Positions 51,477-61,147 are shown, counted from the first letter of the stretch. The stretch: DNA of 64,000 nucleotides from Chitinophagaceae bacterium (GCA_019638595.1 JAHBTJ010000007.1:165674-229673); one strand, 5' to 3'. Numbers and translations: made by a program. The notes: a model not told the origin generated them from the sequence alone.

Positions 51477-51971
51477 ATGCTTACAATTGAGAAAAAAACC
51501 CTTAAAGTAGGAAAGTACGTATCCACCGAACATGTAAACACCGTAATCAGAACATACAAACAGGAAAGATGGGCCCAGAATTCTGAGCGTATTGGTAAAG
51601 AAGATTCATTAACTGTTTGGTATAGTATAGAAGAGCTGGAAGATTTTTTGGCTACCGCTAAATCAAATTCGGCCGATGGCGTAAAATTCTGTTTTGCTGC
51701 CTATCCTGAAAACTACACGGAAAAACCTGAGTATGCAGGAAGGCAAACCATTGTGATGGTAGCTACCAGGAGCAAGGAACAGGAAAATGGTCTTGGTCAA
51801 AGGGATGTATATATCCCGGGAGAAAACGGCCCTAAAATTCTTGCTTACAATGCAGGAAGAATATGCCCGCCTGCATGCCCTCCTCCTCCAAAACCAACAG
51901 GCGCCGATACATGGGGCGACATTGGTACCGCTTTGGTAGATAAGGGAGAAAACGGTATGTTGATCATTTAA
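51477..51971 (+). CDS. Unrecognised 164-residue cytoplasmic protein with Pro/Cys-rich C-terminus
   Basis: No signal peptide, membrane segment or enzyme motif is visible. The first half is charged (LKVGKYVSTEHVNTVIRTYKQ, SLTVWYSIEELEDFLATAK), then comes a compact GVKFCFAAYPENYTEKPEYAGRQTIVMVATRS stretch. Near the end a Cys/Pro motif (RICPPACPPPPKP) precedes GDIGTALVDKGENGMLII. I recall similar unnamed proteins in Chitinophagaceae but cannot name a family. It is monocistronic, ended by a strong terminator, preceded by the palindromic array, and next to a signalling operon. Confidence 0.75.
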   Translation: MLTIEKKTLKVGKYVSTEHVNTVIRTYKQERWAQNSERIGKEDSLTVWYSIEELEDFLATAKSNSADGVKFCFAAYPENYTEKPEYAGRQTIVMVATRSKEQENGLGQRDVYIPGENGPKILAYNAGRICPPACPPPPKPTGADTWGDIGTALVDKGENGMLII

Positions 51972-51993
51972 GCGTTATCATATAATTAATAAT

Positions 51994-52023
51994 AAAAAAA
52001 CCTCTTGTACAAGAGGTTTTTTT
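51994..52023 (+). terminator. Strong intrinsic terminator after the 51477 gene
   Basis: A 13-bp A-rich/CCTCTT stem (51994-52006), loop GTAC and the complementary arm AAGAGG plus T-run (52011-52023); symmetrical, so active on both strands. Confidence 0.85.
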
Positions 52024-52062
52024 ATTGTCACGTATTGACTCTTAAAGTTATATTGCAATGCA

Positions 52063-52713
52063 ATGTTTGGGGATGCATATATTATTTTCATATTCCTGGC
52101 TGCTTTAGCTAGTACACTTGCATGTTTCCAAAGCACCAAGCCTCCCCAATTTTTACGCCTTTTCCCCGTTTATTTATTTGTAACATTTGCTGTAGAGTTC
52201 ATAGGTATGCGGATGTCTTATAGAGGTATCAATACAACTAATCTTTATAATGTTTTTACCACCATCGAATTTGTTTTTTATTTGTGGATGTTCAGTCAGA
52301 TAATAGGTAATCAAAAAGTGAAAAAAATACTCAATAATTGTCTCTGGATATACCCTCTATCTTTTGTAGCTAACAAACTGTTTATCCAAACGGGAAAACA
52401 ATATCACACCTTTACAGCAGGAATAGGAAGCATTTTAATAGTTCTGGCCGCCATCTATTATTTTTACGAGCTATTCCAATCTGAAAAATCTATTGATTTA
52501 AAAAGAGAGCCTGCTTTTTGGCTTTCCTCAGGGCTGCTCTTTTTTTATAGCTGCAGCTTTCCGTTATTTTCACTCATCAATTATTTTTACAGTCCATCTG
52601 ACATTATTGTACGTTATATACTTTCCCTTTTATCCCTTTCAAATATTTTATTATATTCATCCTTTATCGTTGCCTTTTTATGCAGGATCAGAATCAGGAA
52701 ATTCTCTTCTTAA
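52063..52713 (+). CDS. Multi-pass membrane protein upstream of a histidine kinase
   Basis: A 216-residue protein with about six to seven hydrophobic segments (YIIFIFLAALASTLACF, LFPVYLFVTFAVEFIGM, FTTIEFVFYLWMFSQII, GIGSILIVLAAIYYFYELF, FWLSSGLLFFYSCSFPL, ILSLLSLSNILLYSSFIVAF). The family is not recognised. Its last 34 bases overlap the kinase gene, so the two are coupled; the membrane protein may be the sensing partner of a kinase whose own input is only one membrane helix. Confidence 0.75.
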   Translation: MFGDAYIIFIFLAALASTLACFQSTKPPQFLRLFPVYLFVTFAVEFIGMRMSYRGINTTNLYNVFTTIEFVFYLWMFSQIIGNQKVKKILNNCLWIYPLSFVANKLFIQTGKQYHTFTAGIGSILIVLAAIYYFYELFQSEKSIDLKREPAFWLSSGLLFFYSCSFPLFSLINYFYSPSDIIVRYILSLLSLSNILLYSSFIVAFLCRIRIRKFSS

Positions 52714-53486
52714 TTGTAATGGGAGGCTTGTTGGCTCTTGTTCTTGTTGGTTTTATAGTAACGATATTATTCTTATATCAACGAAAGCAGCATAAACAGG
52801 AAGAAGAGCTGACGAGGTTAAAGGAGGAATACGACCAGGAACTACTGAAATCGCAACTGGAAATACAGGAAACAACCCTTAAATCCATAGCACAGGAGCT
52901 TCATGACAATATTGGCCAGGTATTATCTGTGGTTAAACTTTCGCTGGCAGTGCTGCCGCTGGAAAAAGAGCACCAGGCCTATGCCCCGCTGCAGCATATA
53001 AGGGATGTATTGAATAAAGCGGTATACGACCTTGCCGACCTGACCAAAAGTCTCCATACGGACCGGATAGCACAAATAGGCCTGGTTGAATCCATCAGGT
53101 TTGACCTGGAAACTTTACGCAAAACCGGGCTTATGGAGGTAAAGTTTGATTTGCGGGGAGAAGAATACAGGTTGGGTGAACAGAAAGAGATATTCATTTT
53201 CAGGATTTTCCAGGAACTGGTAAACAATATCCTGAAACACGCTAAGGCAACCCAATTGATTATTTCACTGAATTACACATCGGAAGATGTTTTTCTTTTT
53301 TCAGTGAAGGATAACGGGGTGGGATTTAGCTTGCAGGAAAAGAAAGATTCAACATCTCCTTTAAATGGGGTAGGACTAAAAAGCATGCTGAACAGGTCAA
53401 AGCTGATAGGGGCAAAAATGGTATTTAACAGCCAACCCGGAAAGGGAACAACTGTAAATATGGAAGTACCTTTGAGTAGGGCGTAG
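52680..53486 (+). CDS. NarL-type sensor histidine kinase
   Basis: A 268-residue kinase. One N-terminal membrane helix (VMGGLLALVLVGFIVTILFLY) is followed by a coiled segment and a HisKA_3 domain with the phosphorylated His in QELHDNIGQVLSVVKL. The ATPase domain has QELVNNILKHAKA (N box), DNGVGFSL and GVGLKSMLNRSKLIGA. No extracytoplasmic sensor domain is present, consistent with the overlapping membrane protein gene as the input module. It pairs with the response regulator 20 bases downstream. Confidence 0.9.
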   Translation: MQDQNQEILFLIVMGGLLALVLVGFIVTILFLYQRKQHKQEEELTRLKEEYDQELLKSQLEIQETTLKSIAQELHDNIGQVLSVVKLSLAVLPLEKEHQAYAPLQHIRDVLNKAVYDLADLTKSLHTDRIAQIGLVESIRFDLETLRKTGLMEVKFDLRGEEYRLGEQKEIFIFRIFQELVNNILKHAKATQLIISLNYTSEDVFLFSVKDNGVGFSLQEKKDSTSPLNGVGLKSMLNRSKLIGAKMVFNSQPGKGTTVNMEVPLSRA

Positions 53487-53506
53487 AACAAAGAATAAGT
53501 CAGATT

Positions 53507-54166
53507 ATGCCGAATAATATCTCTAAAATAAAGGTGGCGGTGGTAGACGATCATACGTTGTTACGCAACGCATTGTGTAAGCTTATTGATTCTTTTGCCA
53601 GGTTTACGGCCTATTTTGATGCTCAGAACGGAGAGGAGCTGAAAGAGAGGATCAGGAAAAAAATGATACCAGACATTATTTTGCTGGATGTAAACATGCC
53701 TGGTATGAATGGCTTTGAAACAGCAGAATGGCTGTATAAAAACTACCCCCAGATAAAAGTGCTGGCACTCTCTATGTTCAGCGATGAAAATACCATTATC
53801 CGTATGTTAAAGATGGGCGCAAAGGGGTACATTATGAAAACGGCCGAACCGGAAGAACTGGAGCTTGCACTCGAATCGGTAATGCAAAAAAACTTCTATT
53901 TATCTGAACATATCACCGGGAAAATTATTGGCGGGCTGAATAAAAACGTGGATATTTCGGACAATACGGCTGTGCTAACGGATAAGGAAAGGGAGTTCTT
54001 AAAATGGGTTTGTTCCGATTTATCGTATAAGGAAATAGCCGAAAAAATGTTTGTGAGCACCAGGAGGATAGAAGATCACCGGAATATGTTATTTGACAAG
54101 CTAAAGCTAAAATCAAGAGTGGGGTTGGTGATGTATGCCATTAAAAATGGTATTGTGGAAGTATAG
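53507..54166 (+). CDS. NarL/LuxR-family response regulator
   Basis: A 219-residue regulator: receiver domain with acidic pair VVDDHTLLRNAL, phosphoacceptor Asp in LLDVNMPGMNG and conserved Lys in GYIMKTAEP. A LuxR helix-turn-helix follows (LTDKEREFLKWVCSDLSYKEIAEKMFVSTRRIEDHR). It is the natural partner of the preceding kinase. Targets are unknown; the palindromic array upstream of 51477 is a candidate. Confidence 0.92.
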   Translation: MPNNISKIKVAVVDDHTLLRNALCKLIDSFARFTAYFDAQNGEELKERIRKKMIPDIILLDVNMPGMNGFETAEWLYKNYPQIKVLALSMFSDENTIIRMLKMGAKGYIMKTAEPEELELALESVMQKNFYLSEHITGKIIGGLNKNVDISDNTAVLTDKEREFLKWVCSDLSYKEIAEKMFVSTRRIEDHRNMLFDKLKLKSRVGLVMYAIKNGIVEV

Positions 54167-54171
54167 CAATC

Positions 54172-55608
54172 CTACAATGAAAGCTCAAGAGCATCTATTT
54201 TTAGCGACAGCTCTCCTTTAGTATTACATCTTAAAACAAGATGGTCTGCCAATGGATATATGCCTGCTATCTGCAGGCTGGTTACATTGCCCGATGAAAA
54301 TATGCCTTTTTTCCACTCACGGTTTATCTGGTCATTTATTTTTTGCAGCAGGGTGTCCGTATAATCCTGTATGTTAAATGTTGAGTATTTATTGAGCTCA
54401 TTAATGATCCTTTTGTTAAACAGCCATTTGGCGGTTGTAACCAGCATATCCCGGGTTTTAATATCGTAGTCTATGTTTTTAACCTGGAGCTGGTTCTTTT
54501 CTTTATCAAATACCGGTTTGCCCGTTAAGTATAATACGCCTTTGTCTGGTCCGCTGAACTGTATTTTAATAATAAGCTTTTCGTTTCCCTCTCCGTAAAT
54601 GTCGCATTTTTCAACAATAATGTATTTGCCCACCTTTTCCATATCTATCCTTTTTTTATACAGTTGTGAAGTTAGCAGGTTACTGAGCGAATCATAATTC
54701 ATAATAGCGTCTACATAAATGCTAAAGCCCTTTCGCTGGCTAAAATCGCTGATGTCGGGAACAACGGTCTTATAGTCTGTTGGCTTTGAAAGGCTGGCAA
54801 GCGGCCTGGCGGAAATGCCTATGGAAATATTTAATGTATCATTTTTTACATATAATGTGCTCAAACGTAATTTTTCGGGGTTGATCTGCAAATAACCTGC
54901 GTCGTACATCCGTATGCTGGTATTCAGTATATCCCATAGCTGTTGAAACTGGGGGCGGAGAGAAAGCTTATTCAGGGAGTCCTGTATATCCTTACCCGCA
55001 ATGTCAAGCTGCTCTTTCAACTGTTTTATTACCGTAGGCGTAATATCCTGCCCCCAAAAGCATACCGTGCATTTATCAATGGCTTTAGGCTCCAGGCTCC
55101 GCATGCTGGTTACAATGTTATAGTTATTTTTTAGGGATAGCAATATTCTGTAGCCAATGTCAACACGGGGCTCCGCTTCGTTTAATCCGCAGGTGCATGT
55201 TGGCGACCAGGGCGTTACAGGCACCCTGTTGCTGCCGCTGCCTGTGCAGGCGCGTTGCGACCCGGCAATAATATAGCTGCCTGTAAAATTAAAGTTAAAT
55301 GCGTTTCCGGTAGATGAAATACGGAGCGGTCCCCTTTTAAACCGGTACATATATCGTGTATCACAGTTATCTACTACAAACTCATTCGGCCATCCTTCCG
55401 ATGTATAGATCGTTTGTACGTTTTTGTCTATAATGCCATAAAATGGCTTCAGGTTAATGCTCAGGGGAATGTCTATTTCGCTTACCGGCAGGCTGTCGGT
55501 TATAAAATTGGTTTTGCCCAAAGCGGGTTTTTCGGGAATAAGCTTTTTAGAACAGGCGGTGAAAACAGTACACAGGAAGAGAAGGGCAACAAAAGAAACC
55601 GGTTTCAT
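54172..55608 (-). CDS. DUF4403-family lipoprotein
   Basis: A 478-residue protein with a lipoprotein signal ending LFLCTVFTAC, so lipidated near Cys19. The DUF4403 pattern includes DIPLSINLKPFYGIIDKNV at the start and GVLYLTGKPVFDKEKNQLQVKNIDYDI and WLFNKRIINELNKYSTFNIQDY later, reminiscent of tubular lipid-binding folds. Two Cys pairs (STSC-like CTCGLNE and CTVCF) appear in the N-terminal half. Function is unknown; a lipid-handling role is only an inference. Confidence 0.8.
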   Translation of the reverse strand: MKPVSFVALLFLCTVFTACSKKLIPEKPALGKTNFITDSLPVSEIDIPLSINLKPFYGIIDKNVQTIYTSEGWPNEFVVDNCDTRYMYRFKRGPLRISSTGNAFNFNFTGSYIIAGSQRACTGSGSNRVPVTPWSPTCTCGLNEAEPRVDIGYRILLSLKNNYNIVTSMRSLEPKAIDKCTVCFWGQDITPTVIKQLKEQLDIAGKDIQDSLNKLSLRPQFQQLWDILNTSIRMYDAGYLQINPEKLRLSTLYVKNDTLNISIGISARPLASLSKPTDYKTVVPDISDFSQRKGFSIYVDAIMNYDSLSNLLTSQLYKKRIDMEKVGKYIIVEKCDIYGEGNEKLIIKIQFSGPDKGVLYLTGKPVFDKEKNQLQVKNIDYDIKTRDMLVTTAKWLFNKRIINELNKYSTFNIQDYTDTLLQKINDQINREWKKGIFSSGNVTSLQIAGIYPLADHLVLRCNTKGELSLKIDALELSL

Positions 55609-55813
55609 TATATTGAAAATTACAGGCTAAAGATAAGAATAGTTGCCGGCTTGCATATTGGCATTCAGTTAAAATACAAATGATAATATTGCATATGTAA
55701 TTCAACCCACAGCTTACGGAACTGCCATTTTTGCACTAATGCGAGGGATGGCATAATGCTTGTCGAATAGCTAGTGCTATTACATTTTATAAAAGGAGAA
55801 TAAAAATAAAAAT

Positions 55814-57724
55814 ATGGGAAAAATAATAGGAATAGATTTAGGAACAACAAACAGTTGTGTTGCCGTAATGGAAGGCAATGAACCGGTAGTGATTGCCAAT
55901 GATGAAGGGCGCCGTACTACGCCTTCAGTTGTTGCGTTCCTGAAAAATGGGGAACGTAAGGTGGGCGATCCTGCCAAACGCCAGGCTATTACCAATCCGG
56001 TTAATACCATTACATCGGTAAAGCGTTTTATGGGGCGCAGGTTTGATGAAGTAAGCGAGGAAATAAAGCACTGGAGCTATAAAGTAGTAAAAGGCGACAA
56101 TAATACAGTTCGCATAGATATAGATGGCAGATTGTACACGCCACAGGAAATTTCGGCAATGATCTTGCAGAAAATGAAAAAAACTGCTGAAGATTACCTG
56201 GGGCAGGAAGTTACAGAAGCGGTGATTACCGTACCTGCCTATTTTAACGATGCCCAGCGGCAGGCAACTAAAGAGGCTGGTGAAATAGCCGGGTTAACAG
56301 TTCGGCGGATTGTGAACGAACCTACTGCCGCCGCACTGGCTTATGGTTTGGATAAGAAGCATAAAGACGAGAAAATAGCTGTGTTTGACCTGGGTGGAGG
56401 TACGTTCGATATATCAATCCTTGAACTGGGCGATGGTGTATTTGAGGTAAAGTCCACCAACGGTGATACCCACCTGGGCGGTGATGACTTTGATAAAGTA
56501 ATTATTGACTGGCTGGCTGATGAGTTTAAAAAAGATGAAAATATTGATTTGAGAAAAGACCCGATGGCATTACAGCGCTTAAAAGAGGCTGCTGAAAAGG
56601 CTAAGGTAGAGCTTTCTTCTTCCAGTGAAACAGAAATCAACCTTCCCTATATAACTGCGGTAGACGGGGTGCCTAAGCACCTGGTAAAAAAGCTTACCCG
56701 CGCCAAATTTGAGCAATTGAGCGACAGCTTGTTTGAAAGGTGTTTGAAGCCTTGTGAACAGGCGCTGAAAGATGCAGGCTTGTCTACTTCTCAAATTGAT
56801 GAAGTGATACTGGTGGGCGGTAGTACACGTATACCCAAAGTGCAGGAAATAGTAGAGAAATTCTTTGGAAAGAAACCCAATAAAGGGGTAAACCCTGATG
56901 AAGTGGTAGCGATTGGGGCTGCTATACAGGGCGCTGTATTAACTGGTGAAGTAAAGGATGTATTACTGCTTGACGTAACTCCCCTTTCGCTGGGTATTGA
57001 AACAATGGGTGGCGTAATGACCCGCCTGATTGATTCTAATACCACCATCCCTACTAAAAAATCTGAAGTGTTCTCTACCGCTTCCGATAATCAGCCGGGT
57101 GTGCAGATTCATGTATTACAGGGCGAAAGACCAATGTCTTCGCAGAATAAAAGCCTGGGTATGTTTAACCTGGATGGTATACCTCCTGCCCCGCGCGGTG
57201 TACCGCAAATTGAAGTGATCTTTGATATTGACGCTAATGGTATATTGAATGTTACCGCTAAGGATAAAGGAACCGGTAAGGAACAAAAGATCAGGATTGA
57301 AGCAGGAAGTGGCTTGAGCAAAGAGGAAGTGGAAAAAATGAAAGCGGAAGCAAAGGCTAATGAAGCTTCGGATAAAGAAGCGCGTGAAAAAGTGGATAAG
57401 GTAAACCAGGCGGATAGTCTTATTTTCCAGACAGAAAAACAGTTGAAGGAGTTTGGAGATAAAATTCCCGCAGATAAAAAAGCGCCGATTGAAACAGCAT
57501 TGAACAAGCTAAAAGAAGCGCATAAGCAACAGGATATTGCTTCTATTGATGGTTCTTTAGGCGAATTAAATACTGCGTGGACAGCCGCTTCTGAAGACAT
57601 ATACAAGGCTCAGCAGGCGGGCGCCAATCCTGGTGCAGGAGCAGCAGGTCAGCAGGAACCCCAGGGCGCAGGCACTGCCGCAGGCGATAATGTTACAGAC
57701 GCGGAGTTTGAAGAAGTAAAATAA
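55814..57724 (+). CDS. dnaK: Molecular chaperone DnaK (Hsp70)
   Basis: A 636-residue Hsp70 of normal length. It has [14 protein letters not shown], the [11 protein letters not shown] phosphate motif, and [11 protein letters not shown] in the ATPase domain, a substrate-binding domain with [14 protein letters not shown], and a lid ending in a Gly/Ala/Gln-rich tail and DAEFEEVK. It works with DnaJ/CbpA and GrpE; cbpA-cbpM are at 36.5 kb, so this is not a classic dnaKJ operon. A sequence AAAGGAG lies 17-23 bases before the ATG. A terminator follows at 57752-57773. Confidence 0.97.
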   Translation: MGKIIGIDLGTTNSCVAVMEGNEPVVIANDEGRRTTPSVVAFLKNGERKVGDPAKRQAITNPVNTITSVKRFMGRRFDEVSEEIKHWSYKVVKGDNNTVRIDIDGRLYTPQEISAMILQKMKKTAEDYLGQEVTEAVITVPAYFNDAQRQATKEAGEIAGLTVRRIVNEPTAAALAYGLDKKHKDEKIAVFDLGGGTFDISILELGDGVFEVKSTNGDTHLGGDDFDKVIIDWLADEFKKDENIDLRKDPMALQRLKEAAEKAKVELSSSSETEINLPYITAVDGVPKHLVKKLTRAKFEQLSDSLFERCLKPCEQALKDAGLSTSQIDEVILVGGSTRIPKVQEIVEKFFGKKPNKGVNPDEVVAIGAAIQGAVLTGEVKDVLLLDVTPLSLGIETMGGVMTRLIDSNTTIPTKKSEVFSTASDNQPGVQIHVLQGERPMSSQNKSLGMFNLDGIPPAPRGVPQIEVIFDIDANGILNVTAKDKGTGKEQKIRIEAGSGLSKEEVEKMKAEAKANEASDKEAREKVDKVNQADSLIFQTEKQLKEFGDKIPADKKAPIETALNKLKEAHKQQDIASIDGSLGELNTAWTAASEDIYKAQQAGANPGAGAAGQQEPQGAGTAAGDNVTDAEFEEVK

Positions 57725-57751
57725 ATAGTGAAAAGATAAACTATATAAGGT

Positions 57752-57773
57752 AAGCCCCTTTAATGAGGGGCTT
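57752..57773 (+). terminator. Terminator after dnaK
   Basis: Stem AAGCCCCT (57752-57759), loop TTAATG, stem AGGGGCTT (57766-57773), then TT; 27 bases after the dnaK stop and before the phosphoesterase start. Confidence 0.75.
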
Positions 57774-57789
57774 TTCTTTATGTACGGCT

Positions 57790-58284
57790 ATGACAAAAAT
57801 TGGAATTATAGCGGATACGCATGGTTACCTGGATGATACTATTTTCAGGCACTTTGAACAATGTGATGAAATATGGCATGCCGGTGATTTTGGAAATATT
57901 TCAGTGGCAGATCAACTGGCTTCTTTTAAATTATTGAGGGGCGTATATGGCAATATAGACGGCAATGACATAAGGGCTGTTTACCCGGAACATATATTTT
58001 TTTCTGTTGAGCAGGTACCTGTTTTTATGCAACATATTGCCGGCTATCCGGGGCGTTACGCTCCGGGAATTAAAGATAAACTGCGGGGTACCGGGGCGCG
58101 GCTGTTTGTCAGCGGGCATTCGCATATACTGAAAGTAATGTACGATGATAAGATACAATGCCTCCACATTAACCCCGGCGCTGCCGGAAAACAGGGTTGG
58201 CATAAAGTGCGCACTATCGTTCGCCTGGTGATTGATGGAAATAATATGCGCGATTGCGAAGTGATTGAATTAGGCGCAAGATAA
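57790..58284 (+). CDS. YfcE/MJ0936-type metallophosphoesterase
   Basis: About 164 residues from MTKIGIIADTHGYLDD. All metal motifs are visible: IADTHG, HAGDFGN, YGNIDGND, and GHSHI with HINPGAAG. Such small phosphodiesterases cleave model phosphodiesters; the natural substrate is unknown. An earlier in-frame start lies in the dnaK terminator. Confidence 0.85.
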   Translation: MTKIGIIADTHGYLDDTIFRHFEQCDEIWHAGDFGNISVADQLASFKLLRGVYGNIDGNDIRAVYPEHIFFSVEQVPVFMQHIAGYPGRYAPGIKDKLRGTGARLFVSGHSHILKVMYDDKIQCLHINPGAAGKQGWHKVRTIVRLVIDGNNMRDCEVIELGAR

Positions 58285-58332
58285 GCCAGGGTACATTTTC
58301 TTTTATACCTCTTGCCTGTTTTACTATAGGCC

Positions 58333-58881
58333 TCATGAATCTGCAGGCATTGCAGCAAATTCTATATGCTCAATGGGAATATCATTGTGCGAAGGCAAAA
58401 CCATTTTCTTAAAATAACTTATCAGTCCTCCGGAACGCACTGTCAGAACAGCAATATTGGTGTTTCGCGCCAGCATACTAACAGAAATGGAAGCCATAAA
58501 TCGTTTCAGGAGGTTAAACCTTGGCAGCCCCATTACCATCATATCCATTTTATAACGCTCTATATATTTTTTGAGCTGCTGTTTGGGGCGTCCCTGCATC
58601 AGGCTGATTTCAATAGTACCGCCTTCCTGTAAATCCTTTTTATAAAGCGCTTTTAAGTTGGCGAGTTTTTTTCTGCATTCCTGCATTTCAATATGCGAGG
58701 CGTAAGGTGTAAAGTGGCTTGAATCAACAGGCAGCAGGGGAAATATGGGTTTAAACAAAATATGCACCAGGTGAATATTGCAGTTGAATTGGTTGGCTAA
58801 TTCAATGGCCCTGGTGATTGCCCATTTATTTTTTTCTGTAAAATCAACCGGAACCAGGATGTTGCACAGTTTGTTTTGCAT
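58333..58881 (-). CDS. Universal stress protein (UspA) family
   Basis: A 182-residue single-domain USP. It begins NILVPVDFTEKNKWAITRAIELA. The nucleotide-binding motif that would follow MVMGLP is only partly kept (MGLPRFNLLKRFMASISVSMLAR), so ATP binding is uncertain. The end is extended by about 30 residues. No partners adjoin it. Confidence 0.83.
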   Translation of the reverse strand: MQNKLCNILVPVDFTEKNKWAITRAIELANQFNCNIHLVHILFKPIFPLLPVDSSHFTPYASHIEMQECRKKLANLKALYKKDLQEGGTIEISLMQGRPKQQLKKYIERYKMDMMVMGLPRFNLLKRFMASISVSMLARNTNIAVLTVRSGGLISYFKKMVLPSHNDIPIEHIEFAAMPADS

Positions 58882-59089
58882 GGCTGTGGTTTTTTATGGT
58901 GATTGAATTTTGCCTGATATTTTGTACAGAATAAACTACTTCTTTCTCTGCATACTGTACGTGTTAAAGGCAAAAGGCATACCCTAAATAGCCATACCGT
59001 GATAAAGTTTTCATTTGATAAGTGAAACAGGCAGGTAAACAACCATTCATTATCCTATCTCAATAGAAATACCCTGGGTATATAAAGCA

Positions 59090-59115
59090 AAAATCCTGGC
59101 GTATGCCAGGATTTT
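59090..59115 (-). terminator. Terminator after the RRM protein gene
   Basis: An 11-bp perfect stem AAAATCCTGGC (59090-59100) and GCCAGGATTTT (59105-59115), loop GTAT, with AT-rich ends on both sides. The remaining bases of 58882-59142 show nothing else. Confidence 0.75.
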
Positions 59116-59142
59116 AATATGCTTTAATTGAGCAGGTGCAGA

Positions 59143-59529
59143 TTAATAATCGTTATTGTAATCTCTCTTGTTATAGCCACCACGATCGCCACGGTCGCGG
59201 TAACCGCCACCACCGCCTTTGTTGTAGCCGCCACCGCCGCCACCAAAGCTTCTTTTCTTGTAGCCACCGCCACCGCTTGGTTTTGCTGGTCTTTCCTGGG
59301 CTTCATTGATCACGATCTTCCTGCCTAATACTTCTTTATCGTACAGGCTGCTTAAAGCGTTTTGCGCTTCAGTATCGTTTTCCATTTCAACAAAGCCAAA
59401 GCCTTTGCTTCTGCCGGTTTCGCGGTCTTTTACAATTTTGATTGAAGTAACAGTACCATACTGTTCAAATAAATTTCTAAGGTCGTCCTCCGTCATGTTC
59501 CAAGAGAGGTTGCCTACGTACAGGTTCAT
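59143..59529 (-). CDS. Glycine-rich RNA-binding protein (RRM)
   Basis: A 128-residue protein with one RRM: RNP2 LYVGNL at the start and RNP1 KGFGFVEM at about residue 46. The last about 45 residues are Gly/Tyr/Arg-rich (GGGGYKKRSFGGGGGGYN, then RDRGDRGGYNKRDYNND), like plant and cyanobacterial cold-inducible Rbp proteins. It probably binds single-stranded RNA in the cold or stress. The 268 bases upstream to rplI hold no gene and could be a long leader. Confidence 0.9.
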   Translation of the reverse strand: MNLYVGNLSWNMTEDDLRNLFEQYGTVTSIKIVKDRETGRSKGFGFVEMENDTEAQNALSSLYDKEVLGRKIVINEAQERPAKPSGGGGYKKRSFGGGGGGYNKGGGGGYRDRGDRGGYNKRDYNNDY

Positions 59530-59764
59530 TGTAACAAAAGTTTAATAAGTGAAAATTGAAATCAGTAATGGAAACCTAGTCGCTACAATGATCTGAGAAA
59601 CCCGGAGGTTAGCCGTAAAACCAGCCACAATAGGAACTAATGGACATTACTTCTTTGTGAAGATAATGCTTTCCAAAATAAAAGCATAAAATTTGGTTTA
59701 GATTTATATTATTTATAGTATGTATGAAAAATAATATAAATATAATCCGGTGATTAAATAAAGT

Positions 59765-59792
59765 TAAAAGCAGGAACCAGGTCCTGCTTTTA
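59765..59792 (-). terminator. Terminator after the ribosomal protein operon
   Basis: Stem TAAAAGCAGGA (59765-59775), loop of six, stem TCCTGCTTTTA (59782-59792), after rplI on the minus strand, with a T-rich tail. Confidence 0.75.
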
Positions 59793-59797
59793 GTATT

Positions 59798-60244
59798 TTA
59801 CTCAGCAACTACTTCAAAACTGAGCTCAGTTTCATTGCCGTTGCCAAAGTCTATTTTCGCTTTGTGAGTACCCAGTTCTTTTACTTCATCAAGAATATGA
59901 ATACGACGGCGGTCAATTTCATATCCTTTCTGGTCGCGGATTGCGCGGGCAATCTGAACGGTGGTGATACTGCCGAAAATTTTACCCGAAGTGCCGGTTT
60001 TAGCACCGATACTGATGGGGCTTTCGTTGAGTTTGCTGATTACCTGGTTGATCTCTGCCAGTAGCTTTTCTTCTTTCTTTTTCAACTGCTTTAATTTTTC
60101 TTCCAGTTGTTTTAAGTTAGAAGGAGAAGCTTCAATTGCAAATTTTTGTGGGATAAGGTAATTACGTGCATAGCCGCTTTTAACCTTTACCTTTTCGTTA
60201 GCCGAACCCAGGTTGTCTACGTCTTGTATTAAGATTACTTCCAT
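59798..60244 (-). CDS. rplI: 50S ribosomal protein L9
   Basis: A 148-residue L9. The N-terminal domain MEVILIQDVDNLGSANEKVKVKSGYARNYLIP is diagnostic, followed by the long Lys-rich connecting helix and a C-terminal domain (GKIFGSITTVQIARAI). It lies 9 bases after rpsR in the operon and is ended by the hairpin at 59765-59792. Confidence 0.97.
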   Translation of the reverse strand: MEVILIQDVDNLGSANEKVKVKSGYARNYLIPQKFAIEASPSNLKQLEEKLKQLKKKEEKLLAEINQVISKLNESPISIGAKTGTSGKIFGSITTVQIARAIRDQKGYEIDRRRIHILDEVKELGTHKAKIDFGNGNETELSFEVVAE

Positions 60245-60253
60245 GATTGCCTC

Positions 60254-60520
60254 CTACTTTAAAAGATCTGTTACATACGGCAATAACGCCATTTGACGTG
60301 CCTTTTTGATTGCCTCAGACACCTTACGCTGGTACTTTAATGAGTTACCGGTAATACGGCGAGGCAGCATTTTACCCTGTTCGTTCAGGAATTTTTTCAA
60401 AAATTCCACGTCCTTGTAATCAATGTACTTGATACCGTACTTTTTAAAGCGGCAGAATTTCTTCCTGGGCTTCTCGGTCTTAATAGCCGTCAGGTACTTA
60501 ATTTCATTTGCTTTTGCCAT
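60254..60520 (-). CDS. rpsR: 30S ribosomal protein S18
   Basis: An 88-residue S18 with [39 protein letters not shown], the normal core. The overlap region with rpsF is 1 base apart, so the genes are tightly coupled. Confidence 0.97.
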   Translation of the reverse strand: MAKANEIKYLTAIKTEKPRKKFCRFKKYGIKYIDYKDVEFLKKFLNEQGKMLPRRITGNSLKYQRKVSEAIKKARQMALLPYVTDLLK

Positions 60521-60521
60521 G

Positions 60522-60878
60522 TTATTCAGCCTCCACTTTTTCGTTTTTGTAATTTACACCACTTTTCTTCCTGGCATTGTACGCGACGGCGTATTTATCG
60601 AGTCTCGTTACCATGTGACGTAATACCTGCTCGTCACGAAGCAGTTGAATCTTCAAAGTTTCATTGAAGCTGGATGGCGCAGTAAATTCCACAACCCAGT
60701 AGATACCAGTGGTTTTCTTCTGGACGGGATACGCCAGTGATTTCAACCCCCAGGGGTTAGAATGCACGATCTCGCCGCCGGTCTGGGCTACAAGATCCGT
60801 GTATTTTTTCTGAGCATTTTTAAATTCTTCTTCGCTCAGAACAGGGGTAAAAATCACCATCAATTCATAATTGTTCAT
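60522..60878 (-). CDS. rpsF: 30S ribosomal protein S6
   Basis: A 118-residue S6 with [19 protein letters not shown] and [21 protein letters not shown]. It is the first gene of rpsF-rpsR-rplI. The -7 element at 60912-60919 lies 33 bases before the ATG. ssb, which sits between rpsF and rpsR in many other bacteria, is absent here. Confidence 0.97.
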   Translation of the reverse strand: MNNYELMVIFTPVLSEEEFKNAQKKYTDLVAQTGGEIVHSNPWGLKSLAYPVQKKTTGIYWVVEFTAPSSFNETLKIQLLRDEQVLRHMVTRLDKYAVAYNARKKSGVNYKNEKVEAE

Positions 60879-60911
60879 TACCCTGAATTTTGGTTAAAAA
60901 AATATGGGGTG

Positions 60912-60919
60912 CAAAGGTA
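60912..60919 (-). promoter_or_regulatory. -7 element of the rpsF operon
   Basis: TACCTTTG on the minus strand is a perfect -7 match; a leader of about 26 bases would result. No clear -33 motif. The leader is short for an S6:S18 mRNA-binding feedback structure, which I cannot confirm. Confidence 0.5.
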
Positions 60920-61031
60920 GTTTTTTTTATTATATCTTCTGTTGAAAGTTTATGATTTGTTGTTTTGAGTTTAGAAATGTATAAAATATTAAAAAATAAT
61001 ACTATAGCTTAAGTTTGTAAATGATTTATAG

Positions 61032-61058
61032 CCCAAAACTCCAGACCCAAAACTCCAG
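61032..61058. repeat. 13-bp direct repeat upstream of htpG
   Basis: CCCAAAACTCCAG occurs at 61032-61044 and 61046-61058, one base apart, in the 269-base gap between rpsF and htpG. No other feature is recognised in that gap apart from the rpsF promoter. Confidence 0.7.
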
Positions 61059-61147
61059 GTTTTGCCAACCTGTCATATGCAGGCTGATGGCATTTTATTT
61101 GAACGCTCTATAAAACAAACCTAATTATAAAAATTAATAATAAGAAT

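Noticed and set aside
55609-55813. CIRCE or sigma-32 promoter before dnaK
   Set aside because: No CIRCE inverted repeat and no convincing heat-shock -35/-10 was seen.
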